IMG/VR virus record: IMGVR_UViG_3300027896_004158
Coordinates: 1 to 22,761 of that record
DNA from: a virus
Strand: one strand, 5' to 3'
Length of the DNA: 22,761 bases
Positions 16,458-22,761 of the stretch are shown here, piece by piece. Below the pieces are notes generated by a model that was given only the letters and a program-made list of their open reading frames with translations, searched no databases and was not told the origin of the DNA. Both the position numbers and the translations under genes were made by a program. How positions within the stretch are numbered: position 1 is the stretch's first letter; each line of letters begins with the position of its first letter.

Positions 16458-17817
16458 TTTTTTCATCCTTTGTTTGTAATTTTATATTATCTATTTTTTT
16501 ATCAGATTGATTTATTATTTGATTTGGAAATGGAACTGGTTGACCACTACCGTCAACATTTAATATTGCTTTAGAAGCATCGCTAAATGGCAATATTGGT
16601 TTATTTCCCCAATCTACTGGTTTCATTCCCCTAGACTTTCTAATTTCATTAATAACTTTTATTCCATCTTTTAAATCAGATCCGTCTATCTTAGATTGAT
16701 TTATAAGATCCAAATCGTTAACTGGATTAAATTTAAATTGAAGATCAAAATTTGGAAATAATCTAGGTATAAGTCTTCTATTAATACGATTTTCAATAAT
16801 TTTCTGAACTGGATTAACTGCAAGAAATTTAAAAATTTCTATTTGATAATCAGCATTTAAACTCTTGCTATCATCTAATATTCCAAGCATAATTGGTGGA
16901 ACTTTATAAAATCCCATAATTCTTGCTCTTAACATTTTTATATATGTATTAAATTCCATATCGGAATTTTTTAAACTAATTGGAGTAACAATAACTCCAC
17001 CTCTTGTTACCAAATTACGATGTGGTTTACCCTTAAGTTCTTTTTCTGCTTGACCAGTAAATGCCATCATTTCTTTTGCACTTACTTTTCCAAGATCTAT
17101 ATGAAGCCTTGGTGTTGCATTATTATAAAAAAATCTACCATTATATTCATCGGCAAATAAATAAGAAGCCAATGTATTATCTCTATTTGCTACAGGAGAA
17201 TGACCCCTTACGTCTGATACAGGACTTGGCATTTTAAAGAAAATAAGTTCATCTTTATTAAATGTTATAATTGGTATTCCAAAATTATTCTTTTGTAAAA
17301 AGCCAGTAATTATTCCCTGCTGTGTAGCAGTTGGTGATACAAAATATGCACTAAGCTTATATAAATAAAATGGTATATTTAATCTTCTAACATCTGTTCT
17401 AGAATCTATCATTTGATAAAACTTAAGAACTAAATTTGGTTTAATTATAGGCTGCCAATAACCTTCACCAAAAAGTAATAAATCCATACATGAATCAATT
17501 ATAAGATCATCAATTGTATCATTTTCATTTGGTTCAAAAAAGAATCTATCTAATACTGATTTTTGATATTCATCAATAGTTGAACCAAATCTTGGTTCAT
17601 AATGAAAACCACCATTAGTAACACCATATGTAACAGCTTCTATACAATCTCTAATTACATCTACCTGTTTATACAACTTAAGCAATGTTGGATTATCTAT
17701 ATCTTCTTTATAAACTTCTTGCTGAACTCCCCATGTTGTAATTCCAACAGCAGTGCGTGGCTCATATGACTTTTTTATTTTAATATTATTTTTCTTATCT
17801 TCCATATTTTCAGTCAT
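16423..17817 (-). CDS. Portal protein
   Basis: The portal is the dodecameric ring at the head vertex through which DNA is packaged. The protein has 464 residues, the size of HK97/SPP1-type portals. Recognisable parts are an N-terminal DVIRDCIEAVTYGVTNGGF, CMDLLLFGEGYW, the beta/wing part FNKDELIFFKMPS, and the conserved helical core with RARIMGFYKVPPIMLGILDD followed by IEIFKFLAVNPVQKIIENRI. The Pro/Gln/Asn/Lys-rich tail (~430-464) is disordered. Terminase precedes it and head genes follow. I choose the ATG at 17817, which forms an 8-base ATGACTGA overlap with the terminase stop; a TTG at 17826 would add three residues. A K-S-Y motif lies near residue 16. Confidence 0.92.
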   Translation of the reverse strand: MTENMEDKKNNIKIKKSYEPRTAVGITTWGVQQEVYKEDIDNPTLLKLYKQVDVIRDCIEAVTYGVTNGGFHYEPRFGSTIDEYQKSVLDRFFFEPNENDTIDDLIIDSCMDLLLFGEGYWQPIIKPNLVLKFYQMIDSRTDVRRLNIPFYLYKLSAYFVSPTATQQGIITGFLQKNNFGIPIITFNKDELIFFKMPSPVSDVRGHSPVANRDNTLASYLFADEYNGRFFYNNATPRLHIDLGKVSAKEMMAFTGQAEKELKGKPHRNLVTRGGVIVTPISLKNSDMEFNTYIKMLRARIMGFYKVPPIMLGILDDSKSLNADYQIEIFKFLAVNPVQKIIENRINRRLIPRLFPNFDLQFKFNPVNDLDLINQSKIDGSDLKDGIKVINEIRKSRGMKPVDWGNKPILPFSDASKAILNVDGSGQPVPFPNQIINQSDKKIDNIKLQTKDEKNGQQANEQVNG

Positions 17818-19321
17818 TGTCTTCAACCCCCATGTAGGCTATTACAGGCCCATCATTATATTCTATTTTATTATTTTCTATTAATAAAGGATATATTGCA
17901 AAACATCTTATAGCTGACAAATTATGATCTACACCTTGATAAACATAAGTTCCATCTTTTAATTTTGTCTTTGTAGAACTTTGTATTTCGTTAAAAATTT
18001 CACTATTATCATTTTCTTTTGGTAATTGAAGTATTTTTTTTTGAAACATACTTTCAATTAAAATTGTACTATGAGACTTAATTCTACTTGTTATTTCTTT
18101 AACATTATCATTAGAATCTATTTCTTCTCCTAATTTAACAGTTCCTTGAAAATCAACAGGAATTACTCTATATGGTTTATCTGGAAAATCAGAATCACTA
18201 GCTAAATCTAAAACAACAGATCTCCCAACACCTCCAGCATCTATAGCAACTATTGATATTCTACATTGTCTAAGTATATAATCTATTATTTTTGCTTGCT
18301 TTGTAAATCTAACCGAATCAAATTTAAATTTACAACTCAATCTCCATATTTGACCTTGTATATTTTCAAATAATAAATAAATTGAAGGATCTGGATTATA
18401 ACCTATATCACAACATAGTGCATATTTATAATCGTCCTCTATTACAGGTAATTCTAATTCATCATTTATATCATCTTCGTTAATATCATTTCCATTTATA
18501 TTGCAAACATAATAATTTGGTAAATCAATAAATGATGGTAAATAATATTTAGAACTAAATGTTGAATGCTGAATTATATCATCTTCTCCCAAAACTTGAT
18601 TTCTATATCCTGGAGATGACTCTCCACCATATATCTTTATTAACCTTTGTCTTTCTTTTTCAGTAAATGTAGGATCTTGTAGTCTTGTTATTTTATGTTT
18701 TCTAAATTCAGGTATATCGTTACTATTCCATTGTATTGATAAAAAGCTATCTCTCAAACCATTAGGAACACCATAACATTTAATTACAGCGCCTGGAATA
18801 ATACATCCCTGAAGTTCTGATAATGCAGAACCAGTATATAATTGACTCTCATCTACATATAAGAAATTAACATGAAGTGAAAGAACACCCTTACCACCAG
18901 AAGTTCCTGCAATTCTACCATACAAAGTATAACCATTATTAAATTCAATTAAATATTCCGGAGATCTAATAACTCTAACTGCAAAATTCCTATAAATAGG
19001 ATCAGCTGCTATGAAATTTATCAATGCAGTAAATAACGGATCCAAATGAGCCTTGCTAGGAGTTGTTAACAAACCAGATTTATTTGGATTCAAAAGAGCA
19101 TCTTGCATTAAAACAGATTTTAAAGTAGTTGTTTTGCCAACTCCCCTACCACATCTCTGAACACTATCGCAATTCTGATCTAATAACATATTGTCTTGAT
19201 ATATTCTACTTAATTCTACATTACGATCAATTCTTGGTAAAATAACATTAAAATAAGGTATTGGGCTATTCAAGCAAGAACATAAAAATAATTCATCATT
19301 AGTTAATTGTCTCTCTACCAT
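17810..19321 (-). CDS. Large terminase subunit (packaging ATPase and nuclease)
   Basis: This motor protein pumps DNA into the procapsid and cuts it. All main motifs are visible in 503 residues: the Walker A-type CGRGVGKTTT at residues ~57-66, Walker B NFLYVDESQ with D157 and E158, and a coupling-type YGVPNG near 183-188. The RNase H-like nuclease carries D305 (LCCDIGYNPDPS), D361 (IVAIDAGGVGRS) and D465 (QGVDHNLSAIRC). GGG follows AAA at a 7-base spacing before the ATG, which lies 2 bases past the stop of the preceding zinc-finger gene. No intein or intron interrupts it. I cannot tell headful from cos packaging by eye. Confidence 0.96.
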   Translation of the reverse strand: MVERQLTNDELFLCSCLNSPIPYFNVILPRIDRNVELSRIYQDNMLLDQNCDSVQRCGRGVGKTTTLKSVLMQDALLNPNKSGLLTTPSKAHLDPLFTALINFIAADPIYRNFAVRVIRSPEYLIEFNNGYTLYGRIAGTSGGKGVLSLHVNFLYVDESQLYTGSALSELQGCIIPGAVIKCYGVPNGLRDSFLSIQWNSNDIPEFRKHKITRLQDPTFTEKERQRLIKIYGGESSPGYRNQVLGEDDIIQHSTFSSKYYLPSFIDLPNYYVCNINGNDINEDDINDELELPVIEDDYKYALCCDIGYNPDPSIYLLFENIQGQIWRLSCKFKFDSVRFTKQAKIIDYILRQCRISIVAIDAGGVGRSVVLDLASDSDFPDKPYRVIPVDFQGTVKLGEEIDSNDNVKEITSRIKSHSTILIESMFQKKILQLPKENDNSEIFNEIQSSTKTKLKDGTYVYQGVDHNLSAIRCFAIYPLLIENNKIEYNDGPVIAYMGVEDND

Positions 19322-19323
19322 AA

Positions 19324-19971
19324 TTAAACCCTTTGCTCACTTACAAAATTAACTTTCTGAATATTTCCACATTTTTCACACTTATAAATGAATTTTTCAG
19401 GATGTTCTTTTTGAAAATTTTTAAATCTTTCTAAAAGATTATTAATTAAAACACTCGGGTCCTCAGCGCTCTCGGAATCCATTCTTTTTGCTCTACTAAT
19501 TCCAAGAGAATCTTGAATTTTTCTAATCTCTTCACTAAGTTTTGTAAAAATTTGAGAGGATTGCGCATTAAGGTTCATACCTGCCCATCTTATTTGCATT
19601 CTATTCATTTCTATTTCAAGGATCAACATTCTTGACAACATTGATAAATCTGCTATATTATTAAAATTATATTCTTCTTTATACTTTTTAAGTTTGGATA
19701 AATAAAAATTCTCTTCATCTTTATTTTTTAATTTTATATTAGTTCCGTCTGGAGCATCAACAAAAATAAATGAAGTCGAATCCAATCTTTCCTTATATTG
19801 AGTCATGTGTAAAGTTCTCATTTGATTAGATTTTTTCAGCTTCCTACAATAATCACACATTGTTGGAATAGAATTCGAATCAATGAGTTTCCTTACTTTA
19901 TCCTGTTCACAAACAGAACATTTATAAAGTTTATCTTCATATATCCTTTCTCCGCTCATCTGTAAATCCAT
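19324..19971 (-). CDS. Zinc-finger protein, candidate small terminase subunit
   Basis: I choose the ATG at 19971 (215 residues) because AGGA precedes it by 5 bases. Upstream in the same frame only a TTG at 20016, overlapping the previous gene more, could serve. The N-terminus has C18-x2-C21-x17-C39-x2-C42, a four-Cys zinc site. The middle is helical (NIADLSMLSRMLILEIEMNR, SSQIFTKLSEEIRKIQDSLG), and a second pair (C198-x2-C201) lies near the C-terminus. It stands directly before the large terminase with a 2-base gap, the usual slot of the small subunit that recognises packaging DNA. The helix-rich middle fits a ring-forming core. I see no ordinary helix-turn-helix, so the zinc fingers would be the DNA-binding part. 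The role is inferred from place. Confidence 0.6.
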   Translation of the reverse strand: MDLQMSGERIYEDKLYKCSVCEQDKVRKLIDSNSIPTMCDYCRKLKKSNQMRTLHMTQYKERLDSTSFIFVDAPDGTNIKLKNKDEENFYLSKLKKYKEEYNFNNIADLSMLSRMLILEIEMNRMQIRWAGMNLNAQSSQIFTKLSEEIRKIQDSLGISRAKRMDSESAEDPSVLINNLLERFKNFQKEHPEKFIYKCEKCGNIQKVNFVSEQRV

Positions 19972-20122
19972 CCTCTTCCTTGAATTTATAAAAAGAATCA
20001 TTAACCTTTTTTTCAAACTTATCTTTAGAAATAACTTTTGCTTTAATTAATGGAATATTAACATTATATCCCATAATCGGAACAGTAATAATAAAAGATA
20101 CTATTTTAAATGGAAATTTCAA
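19937..20122 (-). CDS. Small anchored protein of unknown function (TTG start)
   Basis: The 61-residue protein starts at a TTG that immediately follows the lipoprotein stop, with AGGAG at a 7-base spacing. Residues ~4-18 are hydrophobic (PFKIVSFIITVPIMG) and could be a membrane anchor or weak signal. The rest is charged and probably helical (SKDKFEKKVNDSFYKFKEED). It overlaps the next gene by 35 bases. The anchor-plus-helix layout and the neighbouring lipoprotein would suit a spanin-like partner, but it is short. The family is not recognised. Confidence 0.55.
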   Translation of the reverse strand: MKFPFKIVSFIITVPIMGYNVNIPLIKAKVISKDKFEKKVNDSFYKFKEEDGFTDERRKDI

Positions 20123-20416
20123 TTATTTACTCCTAAAACCAATATTTTTCCAAATATCATCCATATATGTATTATTTTCTTTTGGCATAAATTGTATTTT
20201 TGTATTGGGAATATCTACAGTAACAGAAGTGTTAAATATAAAATAATTATTAATAATTATTGCTCCCGGTTCTATAGCAAAAGCACCTTTTTCAATTATT
20301 GCTGAAACTGCACCTTTTTGTATATCGCTATTAGACAAACCAACATTAGACGGAGGTTTAACAGTTAATCCAGAACATCCTACAAAAAATAATAAACTAA
20401 TTAGTAATGTCTTCAT
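20123..20416 (-). CDS. Small lipoprotein, candidate outer-membrane spanin
   Basis: I choose the ATG at 20416 (97 residues), since AAGG precedes it by 6 bases and the product begins with a clean lipoprotein signal, MKTLLISLLFFVGCSG. The cysteine to be lipidated is C14; the earlier in-frame start at 20455 would bury the signal. The mature part has a Pro pair (VKPPSN) and beta-prone segments (AIIINNYFIFNTSVTVDI). It overlaps the 41-aa TM gene by 20 bases in another frame. Small lipoproteins in phage lysis regions are usually outer-membrane spanin subunits that fuse with an inner-membrane partner. The lipobox (F-V-G-C) is slightly off consensus. Spanin is the best guess, not proven. Confidence 0.6.
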   Translation of the reverse strand: MKTLLISLLFFVGCSGLTVKPPSNVGLSNSDIQKGAVSAIIEKGAFAIEPGAIIINNYFIFNTSVTVDIPNTKIQFMPKENNTYMDDIWKNIGFRSK

Positions 20417-20522
20417 TTTTAACCTTATATTCAGAAATACAAAATTCGTATACAAATGTACCGAAAATTAAAATCAAACAAGCTATACATGAAAATAAAT
20501 ATATATCACCAATTAAAGACAT
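20397..20522 (-). CDS. 41-residue single-TM peptide
   Basis: This short gene lies 1 base past the stop of the 258-aa membrane protein. It reads MSLIGDIYLFSCIACLILIF followed by a 21-residue polar tail. One hydrophobic helix (~8-26) is followed by a charged end (SEYKVKNEDITN). AGG stands 8 bases before the ATG, a modest site. The last 20 bases overlap the lipoprotein start in a different frame. This overlap recalls inner/outer spanin gene pairs, but the periplasmic part is too short to be a normal inner spanin. It may be a holin modulator or a partner of the lipoprotein. Confidence 0.5.
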   Translation of the reverse strand: MSLIGDIYLFSCIACLILIFGTFVYEFCISEYKVKNEDITN

Positions 20523-20523
20523 A

Positions 20524-21300
20524 TTATTTACCTATCATTTCTCCAATATAAACTCCAGCCATATCTATAGTTCTATTTTCCCATTGATATTTAGCAATAT
20601 ATCCACCAATTCTACCATTTTTTAATATAGAATTAAAATCAAAATGAGTATATTTTTTAAAAGCCTCTCCAATATTTATACCTATTCCTAGACCGGTAGC
20701 TAACTTTTGCGCATCAGTTATAATTCCTAAATCTAATGATAATATAAACGGAGTTGAAGAACTATTATCTAATCTATATCCAATAAGTGAAGTTGTACCT
20801 CCATAGCAAATTGACATTGGTTCTTTAAGATTTGCAAACGTACTTGCAGTAATATTATTTTTCAAATTATCTAACAAATCACAATATCCAATACTAATAA
20901 ATGATAAAATTATTATCATTATTATTGATATTTTTTTAGAAACATCAATTACTTGTTGTGATATTTCCTGAGATGGAACAAAATATCTAAAAACATCTCT
21001 ATATTTGGAAGCTATGCTACCATTTGCTATACCTATAGCTATAAATGCGTACATTGAAGATTTATCTTTTATTTGTCCAGATGTAAATCCAGCAACTAAC
21101 CAACCAAATATACCGAGAATTTCAGAAGATAATAATTTTAAAAGATAAGGCATATTTGGGTACCACTTTTTAAGTTGTGAAACAATATATGGTATTCCTG
21201 TTATACCAATAAAACCACTTATACTATTCATGATAATTGTGTTGCTCATTAAACTACTTAAAATTGAAGTTACTGAAACAGTTGTTGTAGAAATATCCAT
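20524..21300 (-). CDS. Multi-TM membrane protein with C-terminal extension (holin-like?)
   Basis: The protein has 258 residues with AGGAG 7 bases before the ATG. The first ~110 residues have three hydrophobic segments (about 25-42, 57-73 and 82-97), the size and layout of a class I holin. A fourth (KKISIIMIIILSFISIGYC, 122-140) looks like a signal sequence or TM. It is followed by a 118-residue Gly-rich, beta-prone part (FILSLDLGIITDAQ, GLGIGINIGEAF, GGYIAKYQWEN). The two halves resemble two separate genes joined in one frame. I found no good internal start between them. Placed near the endolysin, a lysis role is likely. The second half could be an outer-membrane-facing domain; that is inference. 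Confidence 0.6.
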   Translation of the reverse strand: MDISTTTVSVTSILSSLMSNTIIMNSISGFIGITGIPYIVSQLKKWYPNMPYLLKLLSSEILGIFGWLVAGFTSGQIKDKSSMYAFIAIGIANGSIASKYRDVFRYFVPSQEISQQVIDVSKKISIIMIIILSFISIGYCDLLDNLKNNITASTFANLKEPMSICYGGTTSLIGYRLDNSSSTPFILSLDLGIITDAQKLATGLGIGINIGEAFKKYTHFDFNSILKNGRIGGYIAKYQWENRTIDMAGVYIGEMIGK

Positions 21301-21315
21301 TTAATTTCTCCTTTT

Positions 21316-21429
21316 TTATTTTTTTCCATTACCATTTTTACGAAACATATTAACAATTAAATATAACCTCAAAAATACTCCATGAATAAAATATAAAATA
21401 TCTGTCAATATAATAACTAATCTATTCAT
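21316..21429 (-). CDS. 37-residue membrane peptide
   Basis: This short gene fills the gap between the coiled-coil and 258-aa genes. AGGAG stands 6 bases before the ATG, as good as any site in the region. The peptide begins MNRLVIILTDILYFIHGVFL, with one hydrophobic stretch to about residue 28, and ends in a basic tail (FRKNGNGKK). A single TM with a positive C-terminus suits a pinholin, an antiholin or another small lysis regulator. No family can be named. The ribosome binding site and tight spacing (11-15 bases on each side) support it as real. Confidence 0.55.
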   Translation of the reverse strand: MNRLVIILTDILYFIHGVFLRLYLIVNMFRKNGNGKK

Positions 21430-21440
21430 AGAATACTCCT

Positions 21441-21788
21441 TTATTTATACACGCCATTCAATTTATCTCTAATATATTGATTTAGAGTTATAAGCGTATC
21501 TTTTATTGTTTGCAAAACATCATAAAGTTCATCGTGACCAGAAACTCTACATTCTTCACTTTTATCTAAAGATTTTATAATTAAATCCTGTTTAGAAATT
21601 AATAAATCCAAACTAGTTTGAACATGAGACAAATCATTTCCTTTAATGATATCCAATTTTTTACATAATTCATTATAATCAATATTATCTTTTTTAAAAA
21701 ATTTATCAATTACTGTTTCTAAAATTCTAGCTAAAATAGTTGCAAGAATTATACAACCAGAAATTATTTCTATTAACTGTAAATTCAT
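21441..21788 (-). CDS. Single-TM coiled-coil protein, holin- or inner-spanin-like
   Basis: The 115-residue protein has one N-terminal TM helix (~5-24, IEIISGCIILATILARILET). A Lys/Asp/Leu-rich helical region then runs to the end and is likely a coiled coil (SLDLLISKQDLIIKSLDK, LYDVLQTIKDTLITLNQYI). It starts 1 base after the endolysin stop, with AAGGG 5 bases before the ATG. An N-terminal anchor with a coiled-coil periplasmic arm is the layout of an inner-membrane spanin; small lysis-associated holins can also look like this. With the lipoprotein downstream it could form a two-component spanin, but the genes are not adjacent. Confidence 0.6.
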   Translation of the reverse strand: MNLQLIEIISGCIILATILARILETVIDKFFKKDNIDYNELCKKLDIIKGNDLSHVQTSLDLLISKQDLIIKSLDKSEECRVSGHDELYDVLQTIKDTLITLNQYIRDKLNGVYK

Positions 21789-21789
21789 A

Positions 21790-22218
21790 TTATCCCTTCA
21801 ATTCTCTCATTCCTGCATATTTATGAGTTGAATTTTCTTTTTTAAAATCTATTAATCTTCTAATTATTACATTCCCAACCCAAGCTTCCGATTCGGATAC
21901 CCATCCGCCATCTATAACGATGCCAACATGATCTATTTTATTTTCTTGTATATTTAATTTAAAAATTAAATCTCCAACTTCAGAAAAAGCTTCACTTACT
22001 GGATTAGAATTTTGAAATTCATTAATAGATCCTTCTATTTCATTTACTCCAACTTGTGATAAAAGCCAGCATATCCAACCACTACAATCTATTGATTTAA
22101 TTTTAGCAATATCATTAATTCCTTCTGCTTTTGCACCAAACAAATATGGAATTCCAATACTTGCTCCCTGTCTTGCTAATTTACATATTTTATCTTTCTG
22201 TTCTTGTGTTAATTTCAT
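21790..22218 (-). CDS. NlpC/P60-family endolysin (cysteine peptidase)
   Basis: The 142-residue protein shows the NlpC/P60 catalytic pattern: Cys45 in the DCSGWICWLL helix and His97 in IDHVGIVIDGGWVSESEAW, with a polar third residue probably in the SESE segment (109-111). GIPYLFG near 22-28 fits the substrate-side loop. Enzymes of this family cut peptide bonds in peptidoglycan stems. There is no signal peptide or cell-wall-binding domain, so it should need a holin to cross the membrane. Length matches a bare catalytic domain. AGGAA precedes the ATG. It is the first recognisable lysis gene, followed by several small membrane genes. Confidence 0.85.
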   Translation of the reverse strand: MKLTQEQKDKICKLARQGASIGIPYLFGAKAEGINDIAKIKSIDCSGWICWLLSQVGVNEIEGSINEFQNSNPVSEAFSEVGDLIFKLNIQENKIDHVGIVIDGGWVSESEAWVGNVIIRRLIDFKKENSTHKYAGMRELKG

Positions 22219-22239
22219 ATTAATTCCTAAAAATATATA

Positions 22240-22569
22240 TTAATCTGTTGACGAATCTATATTATAATTTGGATTATCAACAACATTACTACTATCGTCT
22301 AATATATATTTACCTTCAGTATCTATTCCATAAAAATCAAAATCACATGTTGTCATGTATAAATCATAATTATTACTATTAACTTGTCTTATTAAATAAT
22401 TTTTATCTTTAAGATCATAAGTATCTTCATTGTCTAAAATTTTAGTATTAGATGAAGCTATTACCCAAACTACTCTGGTTTTTTTATTATATACAATATT
22501 ACTATTACTAAAAATATTACTAATAAAAATAAATAATGATAAAAACAATATAAAAAATATACTCTTCAT
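22240..22569 (-). CDS. Small exported or membrane-anchored protein
   Basis: I choose the ATG at 22569 (109 residues): AAGGAGA precedes it with good spacing, and the product opens with a strong signal or TM (MKSIFFILFLSLFIFISNIF). The frame is open farther upstream, to 22671, but that start overlaps the previous gene. The rest is acidic and Asn/Asp/Tyr-rich (DCDFDFY? segment reads TTCDFDFYGIDTEGKYILDD), beta-prone and without a motif I know. Similar short exported proteins stand near tail-fibre and lysis genes in phages. Function unknown; it may act in the envelope with the lysis proteins or belong to the tail. Confidence 0.6.
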   Translation of the reverse strand: MKSIFFILFLSLFIFISNIFSNSNIVYNKKTRVVWVIASSNTKILDNEDTYDLKDKNYLIRQVNSNNYDLYMTTCDFDFYGIDTEGKYILDDSSNVVDNPNYNIDSSTD

Positions 22570-22579
22570 AATAATCTCC

Positions 22580-22761
22580 TTAAGGGGTTTGTCCGGTATT
22601 CCAGCTATTACAACCACCATATTGAGGTCCACCGAAATTAGAATATGCAGAATCGCTAAATGAGTGAACACAATTTCCAGTTATTTGGTTATTATTACAA
22701 TTAATATTATAAATCATAACACCAGTTGTAACATTATAAATTTTATTACCACAAATAACAT
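22580..22761 (-). CDS. C-terminus of an unidentified gene cut by the right edge
   Basis: An open frame enters at the right edge and ends at a TAA (22582-22580), giving 59 visible residues. Its stop is 10 bases before the start of the 109-aa gene, and the downstream ribosome binding site begins right at this stop. It is rich in Asn, Gly and Thr with four spaced Cys (VICGN, INCNN, GNCVHS, GGCNSW). Composition fits a secreted or fibre-type protein. There is too little to identify it, and whether it is a tail fibre or an exported enzyme cannot be told. Confidence 0.6.
   Translation of the reverse strand, partial: VICGNKIYNVTTGVMIYNINCNNNQITGNCVHSFSDSAYSNFGGPQYGGCNSWNTGQTP

Noticed and set aside
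20006-20012. A AAA AAG slippery heptamer in the 61-aa gene, before the zinc-finger gene
   Set aside because: After a -1 slip the next codons are GGT TAA, so the shifted frame stops at once and cannot join the two genes.
1144-22663. Plus-strand open frames of 60-100 codons (for example at 1144-1359, 6191-6490, 12083-12319, 15669-15920, 22430-22663)
   Set aside because: Each lies wholly or mostly antisense to a well-supported minus-strand gene, shows low-complexity translations typical of AT-rich antisense frames, and matches no gene family I know.
1-22761. Alternative genetic code (TGA as Trp) or stop-codon recoding
   Set aside because: All large genes use TGG for Trp and have no internal TGA, and no gene needs a stop read through to match its family length.
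1-22761. CRISPR array, tRNA gene, insertion sequence or integrase
   Set aside because: I saw no regularly spaced repeats, no tRNA-like cloverleaf, and no transposase or recombinase motifs in any translated frame.

Overview
This window is the late (structure and lysis) region of a tailed dsDNA phage or prophage. Every gene I can support lies on the minus strand, so transcription runs right to left and gene order is best read from high to low coordinates. The DNA is very AT-rich. Genes are packed end to end with start/stop overlaps (TAATG, ATGGATAA, ATGACTGA), and most have AGGAG-type ribosome binding sites. The standard code fits: Trp is TGG and no gene needs TGA read-through. One tail-tube gene, no sheath gene and a long tape measure indicate a siphovirus. 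The host cannot be named from this sequence. A lipoprotein among the lysis-region genes would fit a Gram-negative host, but that is inference.

Right edge to 19.9 kb: the C-terminus of an unidentified gene with several cysteines, a 109-aa exported or anchored protein, an NlpC/P60-type endolysin, and a run of small membrane genes. The run holds a one-TM coiled-coil protein, a 37-aa peptide, a 258-aa multi-TM protein with an extra C-terminal part, a 41-aa TM peptide, a small lipoprotein and a 61-aa TTG-start peptide. I read this as the lysis cassette, placed upstream of the packaging genes.

19.97 to 14.6 kb: a zinc-finger protein in the usual small-terminase position, the large terminase, the portal, an unusual multidomain protein (helical N-terminal part, inorganic-pyrophosphatase-like domain, LigD 3'-phosphoesterase-like domain) and a small unknown.

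14.5 to 9.2 kb: a promoter-like site, then the prohead protease with the scaffold nested in-frame behind its own strong ribosome binding site. The HK97-fold major capsid protein follows, then a strong intrinsic terminator and five head-completion or connector genes ending in a tail-terminator-like protein.

9.2 kb to the left edge: the major tail (tube) protein, the tail assembly chaperone with a textbook -1 frameshift site (A AAA AAA plus a downstream stem) joining it to its T extension, the 1366-aa tape measure, a Dit-like distal tail protein, and a large tail-hub/tip protein that runs off the left edge.

Gene output appears to be tuned by several sequence-visible devices: translational coupling, a frameshift, an internal scaffold start and a terminator behind the capsid gene. 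The least ordinary parts are the pyrophosphatase/phosphoesterase protein, a short N-terminal K-S-Y motif shared by three consecutive head genes, and the string of tiny membrane genes. There is no non-coding stretch longer than about 105 bases.
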